Shown one piece after another: positions 43,806 through 51,791 of a DNA stretch of 64,000 nucleotides; the first letter of the stretch is position 1; each line of letters opens with the position of its first letter. The position numbers and the translations under genes were made by a program. A model generated the notes under the pieces. That model was not told the DNA's origin. It worked only from the letters and a program-made list of their open reading frames with translations, and ran no database searches. Source of the stretch: CAIWHR01 sp963781285 (GTDB taxonomy: Bacteria > Pseudomonadota > Gammaproteobacteria > Burkholderiales > Casimicrobiaceae); assembly GCA_963781285.1 (NCBI GenBank), contig CAWAFI010000005.1, positions 310,001 through 374,000 on the forward strand. Reading direction: 5' to 3'.

Positions 43806-44390
43806 TCAGTTCGCGCCGCTTCGGGTCACGGGTGTGGCTGCCGCTGCCTTTGGTTTACCGCTGGTCGGGGCCGCGGGCGCGGCCGTTGCCGCCGCCATCG
43901 GCTTGCTGCTGGCGAGCGCGGTGCGCACGGCCCCCGCACTCTCGCGGAAGACGGCGTAGGGCGTCCCGACGCGCGCCTTGTATTGATCATCGGATTCGCC
44001 GGGCTTCCATTTGAGTTCGGCGAGCGCTTTCAACCAAAGCTCATGCAGCGCGCGCAGGCCATCGACGGCGGAGCGGCTGCCGGTCGCTTCGCGCAGTGCG
44101 GCCTGATACGGGCGCGTCATCGAGACCTTGTGCTTGTCGACGCAATACTCGCTTTTCGCACCGTTGACGCCCTCGTCCGACTTATCGTAGCCGAACTCGA
44201 TGATCTCGATGCTCTTCACCTGCCGGCACATCGTGTAGAGGTGCTCGACCGCGTTGAGGAAGCAGTCGACGGCGCCGGCGCCCGCGCTGTTCGGGCAGAT
44301 GTAGGTGTCGGCCTTCGGGGCGAAGTCGCCCTTTTGCGCGACGGCGGGCGCGGCGAGTGCAGCAAGGCCCAGGGCCGACGGGCAGGGCAA
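43806..44390 (-). CDS. Hypothetical exported protein, signal peptide probably frameshifted
   Basis: About 194 residues. The mature part begins QKGDFAPKADTYICPNSAG and has several cysteines (YICPN, VDCFL, YTMCRQ, EYCVD), ending in an Ala/Pro-rich tail. I do not recognise a family. The readable start is a TTG at 44390, giving PCPSALGLAALAAPAVAQ. One frame away, an ATG at 44412 gives MFHTLRLLALP, so a normal signal peptide may be split by a one-base indel. It ends at the start region of the helicase gene. Confidence 0.6.
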   Translation of the reverse strand: MPCPSALGLAALAAPAVAQKGDFAPKADTYICPNSAGAGAVDCFLNAVEHLYTMCRQVKSIEIIEFGYDKSDEGVNGAKSEYCVDKHKVSMTRPYQAALREATGSRSAVDGLRALHELWLKALAELKWKPGESDDQYKARVGTPYAVFRESAGAVRTALASSKPMAAATAAPAAPTSGKPKAAAATPVTRSGAN

Positions 44391-44510
44391 GGAGGCGCAG
44401 TGTATGGAACATCGGGTTCGGCGCGAAAACGGGTAGTGCGAATGCTACCCTGCCGCCGGCCACGGACTCAAGTCGGCCGGACGGGTGAGGGAACCGCAGA
44501 CGTTGAGATG

Positions 44511-44524
44511 TTGACACAAATCAA
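44511..44524. promoter_or_regulatory. FNR/CRP-type box TTGAC-N4-ATCAA
   Basis: TTGAC-ACAA-ATCAA lies ~100 bases upstream of the exported protein gene (minus strand). It fits the anaerobox consensus, but no -10 at the class II distance was found on either strand. The spacer 44413-44648 shows no gene. Confidence 0.4.
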
Positions 44525-44648
44525 CGTGTAAACAATCAGATAGCGGATGGTCGAGCGCCGGGACGAAACATCTTGGTGGTCCAGGGCTCAGATGCTGCGG
44601 GTGCGGCAATTGCCCTGTCGGCCCGTGATCCCCACCCGGCCTTCGGGT

Positions 44649-44925
44649 CTAGGAGCCTGTCGGACTTACTTTCGCGCATGCGTTGCGGGTCAAAAAGCGA
44701 TGGATGCAAGGCGCGAGGCGCAGCGGATATCGGGAATATTCGCCAGCCGAGCAACGCAGCAGACACGCTTTTTGACCCGCAACCCGGAGGGACGGGGCGC
44801 TTTGGCGGCATTTCTTCGTTGTTCGCCCTTGCCATAGTCCCGCTATGGCTTCAGGCTCACGCCTCGAACTGCCGCCAAATCGCCTCCCCGTCGCATACGT
44901 GAAAGTAAGTCCGACAGGCTCCTAG
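44649..44925. repeat. MITE-like inverted-repeat element 2 (271 bp, TA-flanked)
   Basis: Perfect 25-base terminal inverted repeats (44649-44673 and 44901-44925) flanked by TA; the core begins GGAGCCTGTCGGACTT. Arm 1 is an 18-base perfect stem (44682-44699 with 44766-44783). Arm 2 pairs TTTGGCGGCA (44801-44810) with TGCCGCCAAA (44870-44879) and holds an inner hairpin GCCATAG/CTATGGC (44831-44849). The arm-1 loop holds AAGGCGC and GAGCAACGCAG at nearly the same offsets as in element 1. Its edge supplies the recJ stop codon. Confidence 0.85.
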
Positions 44926-46631
44926 GCCGCCACCCAATATTCGATCACGAGCTGCAGCGACGTCGTGCCGTTCCACTCGTTGATGTCAGGACGGTAGGCG
45001 GCACGGATCGACGGCGGAAGCGGATCGGCGTGGTTGAACAGGATCGCCGCAAAGCGCCGGCGATCGCCGTCGTCGGTGCGCGCCAGCATGAGCCGGCTGT
45101 GCTTCCCGCCGACGATCCGCTGGTCTTCGACCTCGAAGAGATCGTCGAACACCGGCACCGGAAAGCCCTGGCCCCAGACCTCGTCGCCCAGCGCGCGAGC
45201 GAGCTCGTAGGTGAGCTCGCCGGCCTCGAGGCTGCCATCGGATTCGAGCGTGCGCGCGAGCAGCGCCGGCGTCAGCTGTTCACGGGCGATCGTCTCGAAT
45301 GCTTCGGCGAAGTGCGGCAGCGCCGCTTCGACCACGGTGAGACCGGCGGCGTACGCGTGGCCGCCGAACTTCAGGATGACGCCCGGTGCACGCTTCGCGA
45401 CGAGGTCGAGCGCATCGCGCAGGTGGAATCCCGCGATCGAGCGCCCGGAACCCTTGAGTTCGCCGTCGCCGCCCCGGGCGAAGACGATCGCCGGGCGGTG
45501 GTAGCGATCCTTGAGCCGTGCGGCGACGATGCCCACGACACCCTGATGCCATGCGGGTCGGTAGACGGTAAGCGTGTAAGCGTCGATCGCCGCCGCATCG
45601 GGTGCACGCATGTCCAGCTCTGCGAGCGCCTCCTCCTGCATCGTCGCCTCGACCTCGCGCCGCTCGCGGTTCCAGCGGTCGAGTTGGGTGGCGAGCGGCA
45701 GCGCCGCGACCGCAGTGTCGGCGAGCAGGCAGCGAATGCCGACGGTCATGTCGGCAAGGCGCCCGGCGGCGTTGAGGCGCGGCCCTGCGACGAACCCCAG
45801 GTCGTATGCGCTCGCGCGCCGCGGGTCGCGGCCCGCCGCCGCGAACAGCGCCTGCACCCCAGGCTGCGCCCGCCCCGCGCGGATCCTTGCCAGTCCCTGC
45901 GCCACCAGTGTGCGGTTGACGCTGTCCAGGCGCACGACGTCGGCGACGGTGCCCAAGGCGACCAGGTCGAGCAGCGTCGCGAGGTTAGGCAGGGGCCGGT
46001 CGGCAAATGCGCCGCGCTCGCGCAGCAGCGCGCGTGTGGCCATCAGCACATAGAACATCACACCGACACCGGCGAGATGCTTGCCGGGGAACCCGCAGCC
46101 GGGCTGGTTCGGATTGACGATCAGCGCGGGCGCAGGAAGGGTCGCCGCCGGCAGATGGTGGTCGGTGATCAGCACCTCGATCCCAAGGTCCGCGGCGGCG
46201 GCGACGCCGTCGTGGCTCGCGATGCCGTTGTCGACGGTGACGATGAGGCGTGGCTCGAGCGCCGCCGCCTCGGCGACGATTTCCGGGGTCAATCCGTAAC
46301 CGTACTCGAACCGGTTCGGCACGAGGAAGCCGACGCTAGCACCCATCGCGGCGAGCCCGCGCACCGCAACCGCACACGCCGTCGCACCGTCCGCGTCGTA
46401 GTCGGCGATGACGACGATCTTCTCGCGGCGAGTGATCGCGTCGGCGAGTCTTGCCGCGGCGGCATCGATCCCCTTGAGCCGCCCGAAAGGCGGCAGGCGG
46501 GCAAGGTCGGTATCGAGGTCGTCGCGTGTGGCGATGCCGCGCGCGGCGTACACACGCGCCAGCACCGGCGTGACGCCTTCAGCGGCAAGCGTGCTCGCTG
46601 CAGCCGGAATTGCGCGGCGGACGATGTCCAT
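44922..46631 (-). CDS. recJ: Single-stranded-DNA-specific exonuclease RecJ
   Basis: A 569-residue 5'-3' ssDNA exonuclease used in recombination and mismatch repair. DHH-domain motifs are DYDADGATA (motif I), VDNGIASHDG and ITDHHLP; the DHHA1 domain has FGGHAYAAG. The C-terminal OB-like part runs to LQLVIEYWVAA. The TAG stop lies at the edge of repeat element 2, so the element inserted at, or created, the end of the gene. The ATG overlaps the stop of the upstream gene (ATGA at 46628-46631). Confidence 0.94.
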   Translation of the reverse strand: MDIVRRAIPAAASTLAAEGVTPVLARVYAARGIATRDDLDTDLARLPPFGRLKGIDAAAARLADAITRREKIVVIADYDADGATACAVAVRGLAAMGASVGFLVPNRFEYGYGLTPEIVAEAAALEPRLIVTVDNGIASHDGVAAAADLGIEVLITDHHLPAATLPAPALIVNPNQPGCGFPGKHLAGVGVMFYVLMATRALLRERGAFADRPLPNLATLLDLVALGTVADVVRLDSVNRTLVAQGLARIRAGRAQPGVQALFAAAGRDPRRASAYDLGFVAGPRLNAAGRLADMTVGIRCLLADTAVAALPLATQLDRWNRERREVEATMQEEALAELDMRAPDAAAIDAYTLTVYRPAWHQGVVGIVAARLKDRYHRPAIVFARGGDGELKGSGRSIAGFHLRDALDLVAKRAPGVILKFGGHAYAAGLTVVEAALPHFAEAFETIAREQLTPALLARTLESDGSLEAGELTYELARALGDEVWGQGFPVPVFDDLFEVEDQRIVGGKHSRLMLARTDDGDRRRFAAILFNHADPLPPSIRAAYRPDINEWNGTTSLQLVIEYWVAA

Positions 46632-47638
46632 CACCGTTCGCCGCGCGCCGCGGCAACCAGCGCGGATAGATCGGGCCGCGCGAAACGGCCGGTGAATCGC
46701 TGCCACGCGCCGCTCCGACGCGCGGTCCAGGCGACCGCATTGCCGGCGCCGTCGGCGAGCAGCATGACCGTCTCGAGCGTACCGTGCTTCAACGCGAGCC
46801 ACGCCGGTGCCGCCCATGCGCGTTCGACCACGGCGAGGTCCTGCGTTGCGGACAGCGCGACGACGATCATCTCGCGTCCGGACACCTTGGCGAGTACCAA
46901 TCCGAGTTCGTCCGGCAGCGCAAGCGCTGGATCCCCGGCGTGCGCGGCCAGCGCCGTCGCCACGCCGCCGTCCGTCCACGTTCGGATCGTCACCCGATTG
47001 GCACCGCGCGATGGCAGCGTGCCGCCTTCGGAAAACCAGACGCTGTTCGCCGGCGCGCGGCCTTCGCGCTCGCGCACTGCGTTGACGGGATGTTCGTGGA
47101 ACAGCATCTGGATTTCGTTCTGCCAGCGGCACCAGGTTCCCGCATCGCCGCCCGTCGGCAGCCATGCACGCAGAGGGGTCCCCGAATAGGTGGCGAGCGG
47201 ACGCGTGGCAAGGTCCGGTTTCGCTGGTGCGCGCACGAACCATGCGTCGGGCCGCGGCGCGACGAACGCCACGCCGTCGCCCGCGAAATGCGCATTGAGC
47301 GTGTCGGTCAACGCGGCGGCGTCGCCCGGGGTCAGATCGCGAACCACGCCCGCGAGGTGGACGTCGTCGTGGCCGGCAACGAGGGTGACCGGATCGGCCG
47401 CGAGCCAATAGGCATTTCCCGGATCGACGCCTAGCGCCTTGACCCGGATCGGCGCGAGCGGCCAGTCGGACTGCCGCACGACTCCGTAGCGCGCCGCGAG
47501 CGCCGCGTCGATGCCGTCGGGTTCGCGCGCCGGTGCGCCGGCGGCGGCGATCAGGCGGGCGAGACAGGGTGCGACCGCGCGCGCGTCCCCGCCCGTATCG
47601 TGCGCTAGAAAGCCGGGGAGCGTGAGGACGAGCTGCAT
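46631..47638 (-). CDS. RpfE-type regulatory / phosphoglycerate-mutase-like protein
   Basis: A 335-residue protein of the group annotated as regulatory protein of RpfE type or phosphoglycerate mutase-related, found next to recJ in Xanthomonas and many betaproteobacteria. Visible phrases include NAYWLAADPVTLVAGHDDV, WCRWQNEIQMLFHEHPVN and SVWFSEGGTLP. Catalytic residues of a mutase are not evident. Its biochemical role is unknown. Coupling to recJ by a four-base overlap is the main context. Confidence 0.75.
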   Translation of the reverse strand: MQLVLTLPGFLAHDTGGDARAVAPCLARLIAAAGAPAREPDGIDAALAARYGVVRQSDWPLAPIRVKALGVDPGNAYWLAADPVTLVAGHDDVHLAGVVRDLTPGDAAALTDTLNAHFAGDGVAFVAPRPDAWFVRAPAKPDLATRPLATYSGTPLRAWLPTGGDAGTWCRWQNEIQMLFHEHPVNAVREREGRAPANSVWFSEGGTLPSRGANRVTIRTWTDGGVATALAAHAGDPALALPDELGLVLAKVSGREMIVVALSATQDLAVVERAWAAPAWLALKHGTLETVMLLADGAGNAVAWTARRSGAWQRFTGRFARPDLSALVAAARGER

Positions 47639-47769
47639 GGAATGCCCGATGCTCGTGCCGGCGTGGGCGCGGCGAAATCAATGAGGGAAGTCTAGCATGC
47701 GATAATGCGCGCCCGCCGCCGCATTTCCTCCCCGCGTTCGCCGCACTGGTCCAACCGAAGAGCGTTTCC

Positions 47770-49017
47770 TTGTCGCCGTACGAACTCGCCGTCGGCCTGC
47801 GCTACACCCGCGCGCGCCGAGGCTCCGGGCGCAACACGTTCATCTCGTTCATCGCGCTGACGTCGATGGCGGGGATCGCGCTCGGCGTTGCCGCGCTGAT
47901 TGTCGTGCTGTCGGTGATGAACGGCTTTCAGGAGGAATTGCGCAACCGGATCCTGGCGGTGGCCTCGCACATCGAGGTGCGCGGAATACCGGTATTGACC
48001 GACGATGCCGCGGTAGCAAAGGTGGCGCTCGCTAACCCGCACGTCAAGGCAGCCGCACCCTACGTCCTGGGCCAGGCGATGCTCTCGGCCGGCGGGACAA
48101 ACCGCGGCGCGCTGATCCGCGGCATCGATCCGGCACGCGAAGCGGCGGTCGCCGACATCGGCAGCCACATGCGCGCGGGCTCGCTCGGCGCGCTTGCGCC
48201 CGGCGAATTCGGCATCGTGCTGGGAAGCGAAATTGCGCGCGCGCTGGGCGTGCGGGTCGGCGACGCGGTCGTGGTGATCACCCCTCAGGGAAACCTGACC
48301 GCCGCCGGCACGCTGCCGCGCCTGAAGAGCTTCAGGGTCGTCGGCGTGTTCGAGGTCGGAATGTACGAGTTCGACAGCGGGCTCGCACTCGTCAACCTCG
48401 AGGATGCAATGAAGCTCTATCGGCAGGACGGCGTGTCGGGGGTGCGATTGAAACTCGACGATCTCTACGCCGCGCCTGCGGTCGCGCGCGAGCTTGCCGG
48501 ACGGCTCAATGTCAACGCCGAGTTGCGCGACTGGACGCAAAGCCACGCGAACTTTTTCCGCGCCGTCCAGATCGAGAAGCGCGTGATGTTCATCATCCTG
48601 ACACTGATCATCGCAGTCGCCGCGTTCAACATCGTGTCGGCGCAGGTAATGACGGTCACCGACAAGCAGGCCGACATCGCGATCCTGCGCACGCTCGGCG
48701 CCTCGCCGGCATCGATCATGACGATCTTCATGATCCAGGGCGCGCTGATCGGGATGATCGGCACCGCGATCGGCGTGGTCGGCGGCGTGCTGCTCGCGCT
48801 CAACGTCGGGACGGTCCTGCCCGCGCTCGAGCGGATGTTCAACGTCCAGTTCCTCGACAAGACCGTCTACTACATCAGCGAGCTCCCGTCCGACCTGCAG
48901 CGCGGCGACGTTGTCACCATCGCGGCGATCGCACTGTTGCTGGCGCTCGTTGCGACGATCTATCCGGCGTGGCGGGCGGCGAAAGTGAACCCGGCAGAGG
49001 CGCTGCGCTATGAGTGA
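47770..49017 (+). CDS. lolC: Lipoprotein-releasing ABC transporter permease LolC/E
   Basis: A 415-residue inner-membrane permease with one N-terminal and three C-terminal membrane segments and a large periplasmic domain between them. The start reads MSPYELAVGLRYTRARR from a TTG at 47770, the usual LolC N-terminus. The FtsX-like C-terminal part contains DKQADIAILRTLGASPASIM. With LolD it extracts mature lipoproteins from the inner membrane for LolA. Only one permease gene is present, as in betaproteobacteria, where LolC and LolE functions can be combined. Confidence 0.92.
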   Translation: MSPYELAVGLRYTRARRGSGRNTFISFIALTSMAGIALGVAALIVVLSVMNGFQEELRNRILAVASHIEVRGIPVLTDDAAVAKVALANPHVKAAAPYVLGQAMLSAGGTNRGALIRGIDPAREAAVADIGSHMRAGSLGALAPGEFGIVLGSEIARALGVRVGDAVVVITPQGNLTAAGTLPRLKSFRVVGVFEVGMYEFDSGLALVNLEDAMKLYRQDGVSGVRLKLDDLYAAPAVARELAGRLNVNAELRDWTQSHANFFRAVQIEKRVMFIILTLIIAVAAFNIVSAQVMTVTDKQADIAILRTLGASPASIMTIFMIQGALIGMIGTAIGVVGGVLLALNVGTVLPALERMFNVQFLDKTVYYISELPSDLQRGDVVTIAAIALLLALVATIYPAWRAAKVNPAEALRYE

Positions 49018-49714
49018 GCCGGCCGCTGTCGTGACGACGCCTGTGCCGCCTGTGCTCGAATGCCGCCGTCTCGCGAAGACCTACACGAGTGGCCCGCTCG
49101 AAGTGCCCGTGCTGCTTGGTGTGGACCTTGCCGTCGCGCGCGGCGAGCGCGTCGCGATCGTCGGCGCGTCCGGCACCGGCAAGAGCACGCTGTTGCATCT
49201 GCTGGGCGGCCTCGACGCGCCGACGGCGGGCGAAGTGCTGGTCGACGGGGCAGCGTTCGCAGCATTGACCGAAGCGGAGCGCGGGCAGGTGCGCAACCGC
49301 GCGCTCGGCTTCATCTACCAGTTCCACCACCTGCTGCCCGAGTTCACCGCACTGGAAAACGTCGCGATGCCGCTCACGATTCGGCGGCAGGGGCCCGCAG
49401 CCGCCCGCGCTGCGGCACAGGCGATGCTGGAGCGCGTGGGCCTCGGGCACCGAATCGCCCATCTGCCGGGAGAGCTGTCGGGCGGCGAGCGCCAGCGCGT
49501 CGCGCTCGCCCGCGCGCTCGTGACGGCGCCGCACTGCGTGCTTGCCGACGAACCGACGGGGAACCTCGACCGGCGCACCGCCGGCCAGGTCTTCGACCTG
49601 ATGCTGGAACTCAATCGCGCGGTGGGAACGAGCCTCGTCATCGTCACCCACGATCCGGACCTCGCCGCGCGGACCGATCGCACGCTGCATCTCGTCGACG
49701 GCGTGCTGGGCTAA
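49010..49714 (+). CDS. lolD: Lipoprotein-releasing system ATP-binding protein LolD
   Basis: A 234-residue ABC ATPase. Walker A reads GASGTGKSTLL, the LolD-specific Q-loop region FIYQFHHLLPEF is present, the signature is LSGGERQR, and Walker B with the H-loop read VLADEPTGNLD and VIVTHD. It overlaps lolC by eight bases. It powers release of outer-membrane lipoproteins such as BamD. Confidence 0.95.
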   Translation: MSEPAAVVTTPVPPVLECRRLAKTYTSGPLEVPVLLGVDLAVARGERVAIVGASGTGKSTLLHLLGGLDAPTAGEVLVDGAAFAALTEAERGQVRNRALGFIYQFHHLLPEFTALENVAMPLTIRRQGPAAARAAAQAMLERVGLGHRIAHLPGELSGGERQRVALARALVTAPHCVLADEPTGNLDRRTAGQVFDLMLELNRAVGTSLVIVTHDPDLAARTDRTLHLVDGVLG

Positions 49715-49740
49715 GGAACCTCTGCATAAGTAGAGGTTCC
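49715..49740 (+). terminator. Hairpin after lolD, possible terminator
   Basis: A 9-base perfect stem, GGAACCTCT (49715-49723) and AGAGGTTCC (49732-49740), with an 8-base loop, begins at the lolD stop. There is no T-run after it, so intrinsic termination is uncertain. It may serve both lolD and the convergent srkA gene. Confidence 0.4.
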
Positions 49741-49759
49741 CTAACACTGGCGCCGCCGG

Positions 49760-50746
49760 TCACACCGCCAGCGGTGGCTCGTCCATCAGCGCGACCTGCT
49801 CGCGCAGTTCGAGGATGCGATCCTGCCAGTAGCGCTGCGTGTTGAACCAGGGAAACGCCGCGGGAAACGCAGGGTCATCCCAGCGCTGCGCGAGCCACGC
49901 CGAATAGTGGAGGAGGCGCAGTGTGCGCAGCGCCTCGACGAGGCAAAGCTCGCGCCCGTCGAACTCGGAGAAGTCCTCGTAACCGCGCAGCACGGCGGCC
50001 AACTGGCGCGTCATGTCGGCGCGGTCGCCGGAAAGCAGCATCCACAGGTCCTGTACCGCCGGCCCCATCCGCGCATCGTCGAAATCGACGAAATGCGGCC
50101 CGTCGTCCGTCCACAGCACGTTGCCGGCATGGCAGTCGCCGTGGAGCCGCAGCGTCGTCACGGCGCCAGCCCGAACGAAGCAGCGGCGAACGCCATCCTG
50201 AGCGAGGAGCGCAATGCTGCGCCAGGCGGCGACGAGATCGGCGGGGATGAAATCGTGCGCGAGGAGCCATTCGTACGGAGCGACGCCGAAGGATTCGAGA
50301 TCGAGCGCCGGGCGTTCCCGGAACGGCACCTGCGCCCCCACCGCATGGATGCGTCCGAGGAACCGGCCCATCCATTCCAGCGTCGCACGATCCTCCAACT
50401 CGGGCGCTCGGCCGCCGCATTTCGGATAGACGGCGAAACGGAAGCCGCCATGGAGGTGCAGCGTCGTACCGTCGTGCGCGACGGGCGCGATCGCGGGAAT
50501 CTCGCGCGCGGCCAGCTCGGCGACAAAGGCATGCTCTTCGAGGATCTGCGCGTCGGTCCAGCGCGCGGGCCGGTAGAACTTGACGACGATGGGCGGCCCG
50601 TCTTCCCCCCAAATCTGATACACGCGATTTTCGTAGCTGCCGAGCGGGAGCAGGCGGCCGTCGCCGCGGAAGCCGACGCTCTCGAGCGCGTCGAGGACGA
50701 CATCCGGCGTGAGGTTTGCGTAAGGGTGACGCGCCGTCTCGGACAT
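49760..50746 (-). CDS. srkA: Stress response serine/threonine kinase SrkA (YihE)
   Basis: A 328-residue APH-fold kinase, the usual length for SrkA/YihE. The start reads HPYANLTPDVVLDALESVGF. The catalytic loop is LHGDCHAGNVLW and the metal-binding Asp is in FVDFDDARMGP. VYQIWGEDGPPIVVKFYRP contains the ATP-binding lysine. SrkA protects cells from stress-induced programmed death, including via the MazF pathway in E. coli. It is convergent with lolD. Confidence 0.92.
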   Translation of the reverse strand: MSETARHPYANLTPDVVLDALESVGFRGDGRLLPLGSYENRVYQIWGEDGPPIVVKFYRPARWTDAQILEEHAFVAELAAREIPAIAPVAHDGTTLHLHGGFRFAVYPKCGGRAPELEDRATLEWMGRFLGRIHAVGAQVPFRERPALDLESFGVAPYEWLLAHDFIPADLVAAWRSIALLAQDGVRRCFVRAGAVTTLRLHGDCHAGNVLWTDDGPHFVDFDDARMGPAVQDLWMLLSGDRADMTRQLAAVLRGYEDFSEFDGRELCLVEALRTLRLLHYSAWLAQRWDDPAFPAAFPWFNTQRYWQDRILELREQVALMDEPPLAV

Positions 50747-50775
50747 GGCCCCGATTGTACGGTGCCGCGCTGTGC

Positions 50776-50870
50776 GTCATTCCCGCGAAGGCGGGAATCC
50801 AGCGTCGTTCGCTTCCTCTTCCACTCGGAGAACAAGAGACACTGGGTCCCCGCGTACGCGGGGACGACGG
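50776..50870. repeat. Paired hairpin repeat of the ATTCCCGC type
   Basis: Two hairpins: ATTCCCGC-gaag-GCGGGAAT (50779-50798) and the perfect 20-base palindrome at 50846-50865 (GTCCCCGCGT and its complement). They are spaced ~48 bases apart. This layout matches widespread intergenic repeats beginning GTCATTCCCGC and ending GGGGACGAC in proteobacteria. It lies upstream of srkA. Confidence 0.72.
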
Positions 50871-50912
50871 CAAGGCGTTAGCGCGGCGTGGATGGCTGAA
50901 ACACCCTCATCG

Positions 50913-51560
50913 CTAATATTCAACAGGGATCGGGTCGAGGGAACGCCACAGGTACCAGGTGGCGACACTGCGGTACGGTTGCCAATGCGCGCCCAGCATC
51001 CTCATCGCTGCGGAATCCATCCGCTCGTCCCCGTTGTAATGGCGCGCGATCGCCTTCTGCAGTCCGATGTCGTCGACCGGGAACACGTCGGCGCGCAGCT
51101 CGTGGAAGATCAGGAACATCTCCGCGGTCCAGCGGCCGATGCCCTTCACGTCGGTGAGACGCACGATCAACGCCTCGTCGTCGAGCGCGGGCCACTCCAC
51201 CGGATCGAGCGCGCCGGTCGCGAAATGGCGCGCGAGGTCGCGCAGGTACTCGGCCTTGCGCGCCGAGAGCCCGCAACGGCGCAGCGTCGACAGCCGCGTG
51301 CGGCCGACGCGGGCGACGTCGAGGTGGACCGCCAAGGCACCGGTATCGCAGCCGGCGCCGGTGGCGGCGGTGAAACGGTTCCAGATCGTCTGCGCGGCCT
51401 TGACCGAGATCTGCTGCCCGACGATCGCGCGCGCAAGCGTCGTGAACGGGTCGCCGCGGCGCGTGAGGTGAATATCCGGGATGGCGCGGATCAGCCGCCG
51501 CATCACGGGGTCCGCCCGGCCGAGCGTGCGCGTCGCCTCGTCCCAGTACGCCGGTTTCAT
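50913..51560 (-). CDS. DNA-3-methyladenine glycosylase II-like (HhH-GPD) enzyme
   Basis: A 215-residue helix-hairpin-helix DNA glycosylase. The phrase TTLARAIVGQQISVKAAQTIW, the hairpin LTDVKGIGRWTAEMFLIF and the catalytic aspartate in VFPVDDIGLQKAI are the AlkA-like signatures. It would remove alkylated bases from DNA. It lacks the N-terminal domain of E. coli AlkA and resembles the compact bacterial form. The gene is divergent from the peptide transporter operon. Confidence 0.88.
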   Translation of the reverse strand: MKPAYWDEATRTLGRADPVMRRLIRAIPDIHLTRRGDPFTTLARAIVGQQISVKAAQTIWNRFTAATGAGCDTGALAVHLDVARVGRTRLSTLRRCGLSARKAEYLRDLARHFATGALDPVEWPALDDEALIVRLTDVKGIGRWTAEMFLIFHELRADVFPVDDIGLQKAIARHYNGDERMDSAAMRMLGAHWQPYRSVATWYLWRSLDPIPVEY

Positions 51561-51791
51561 GGCGGCCCGGCAGTGACGCGGGCGCAGCGCAGGGCGGGAG
51601 CGTGTCGCTCCGTCGACCGCCGGTGCCGGATGGCGCGCGGTCGTAGCCGAACGTTCGGCACGGGCGGTGCGCAGCACGCCCGCCGGACGGCCACCGGCGC
51701 TGCCCAACCGGTCAGTTCGAGCGCTTGAAGGCGTGGCGTGGTCAAGGGGGGAAATGGTACATTACGCGGCTTTAATTTTCGGGGATCGGGA

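Noticed and set aside
49715..49740. Hairpin after lolD as an insertion-sequence end
   Set aside because: No partner end, target duplication or transposase gene is nearby; a simple 3' hairpin is enough.
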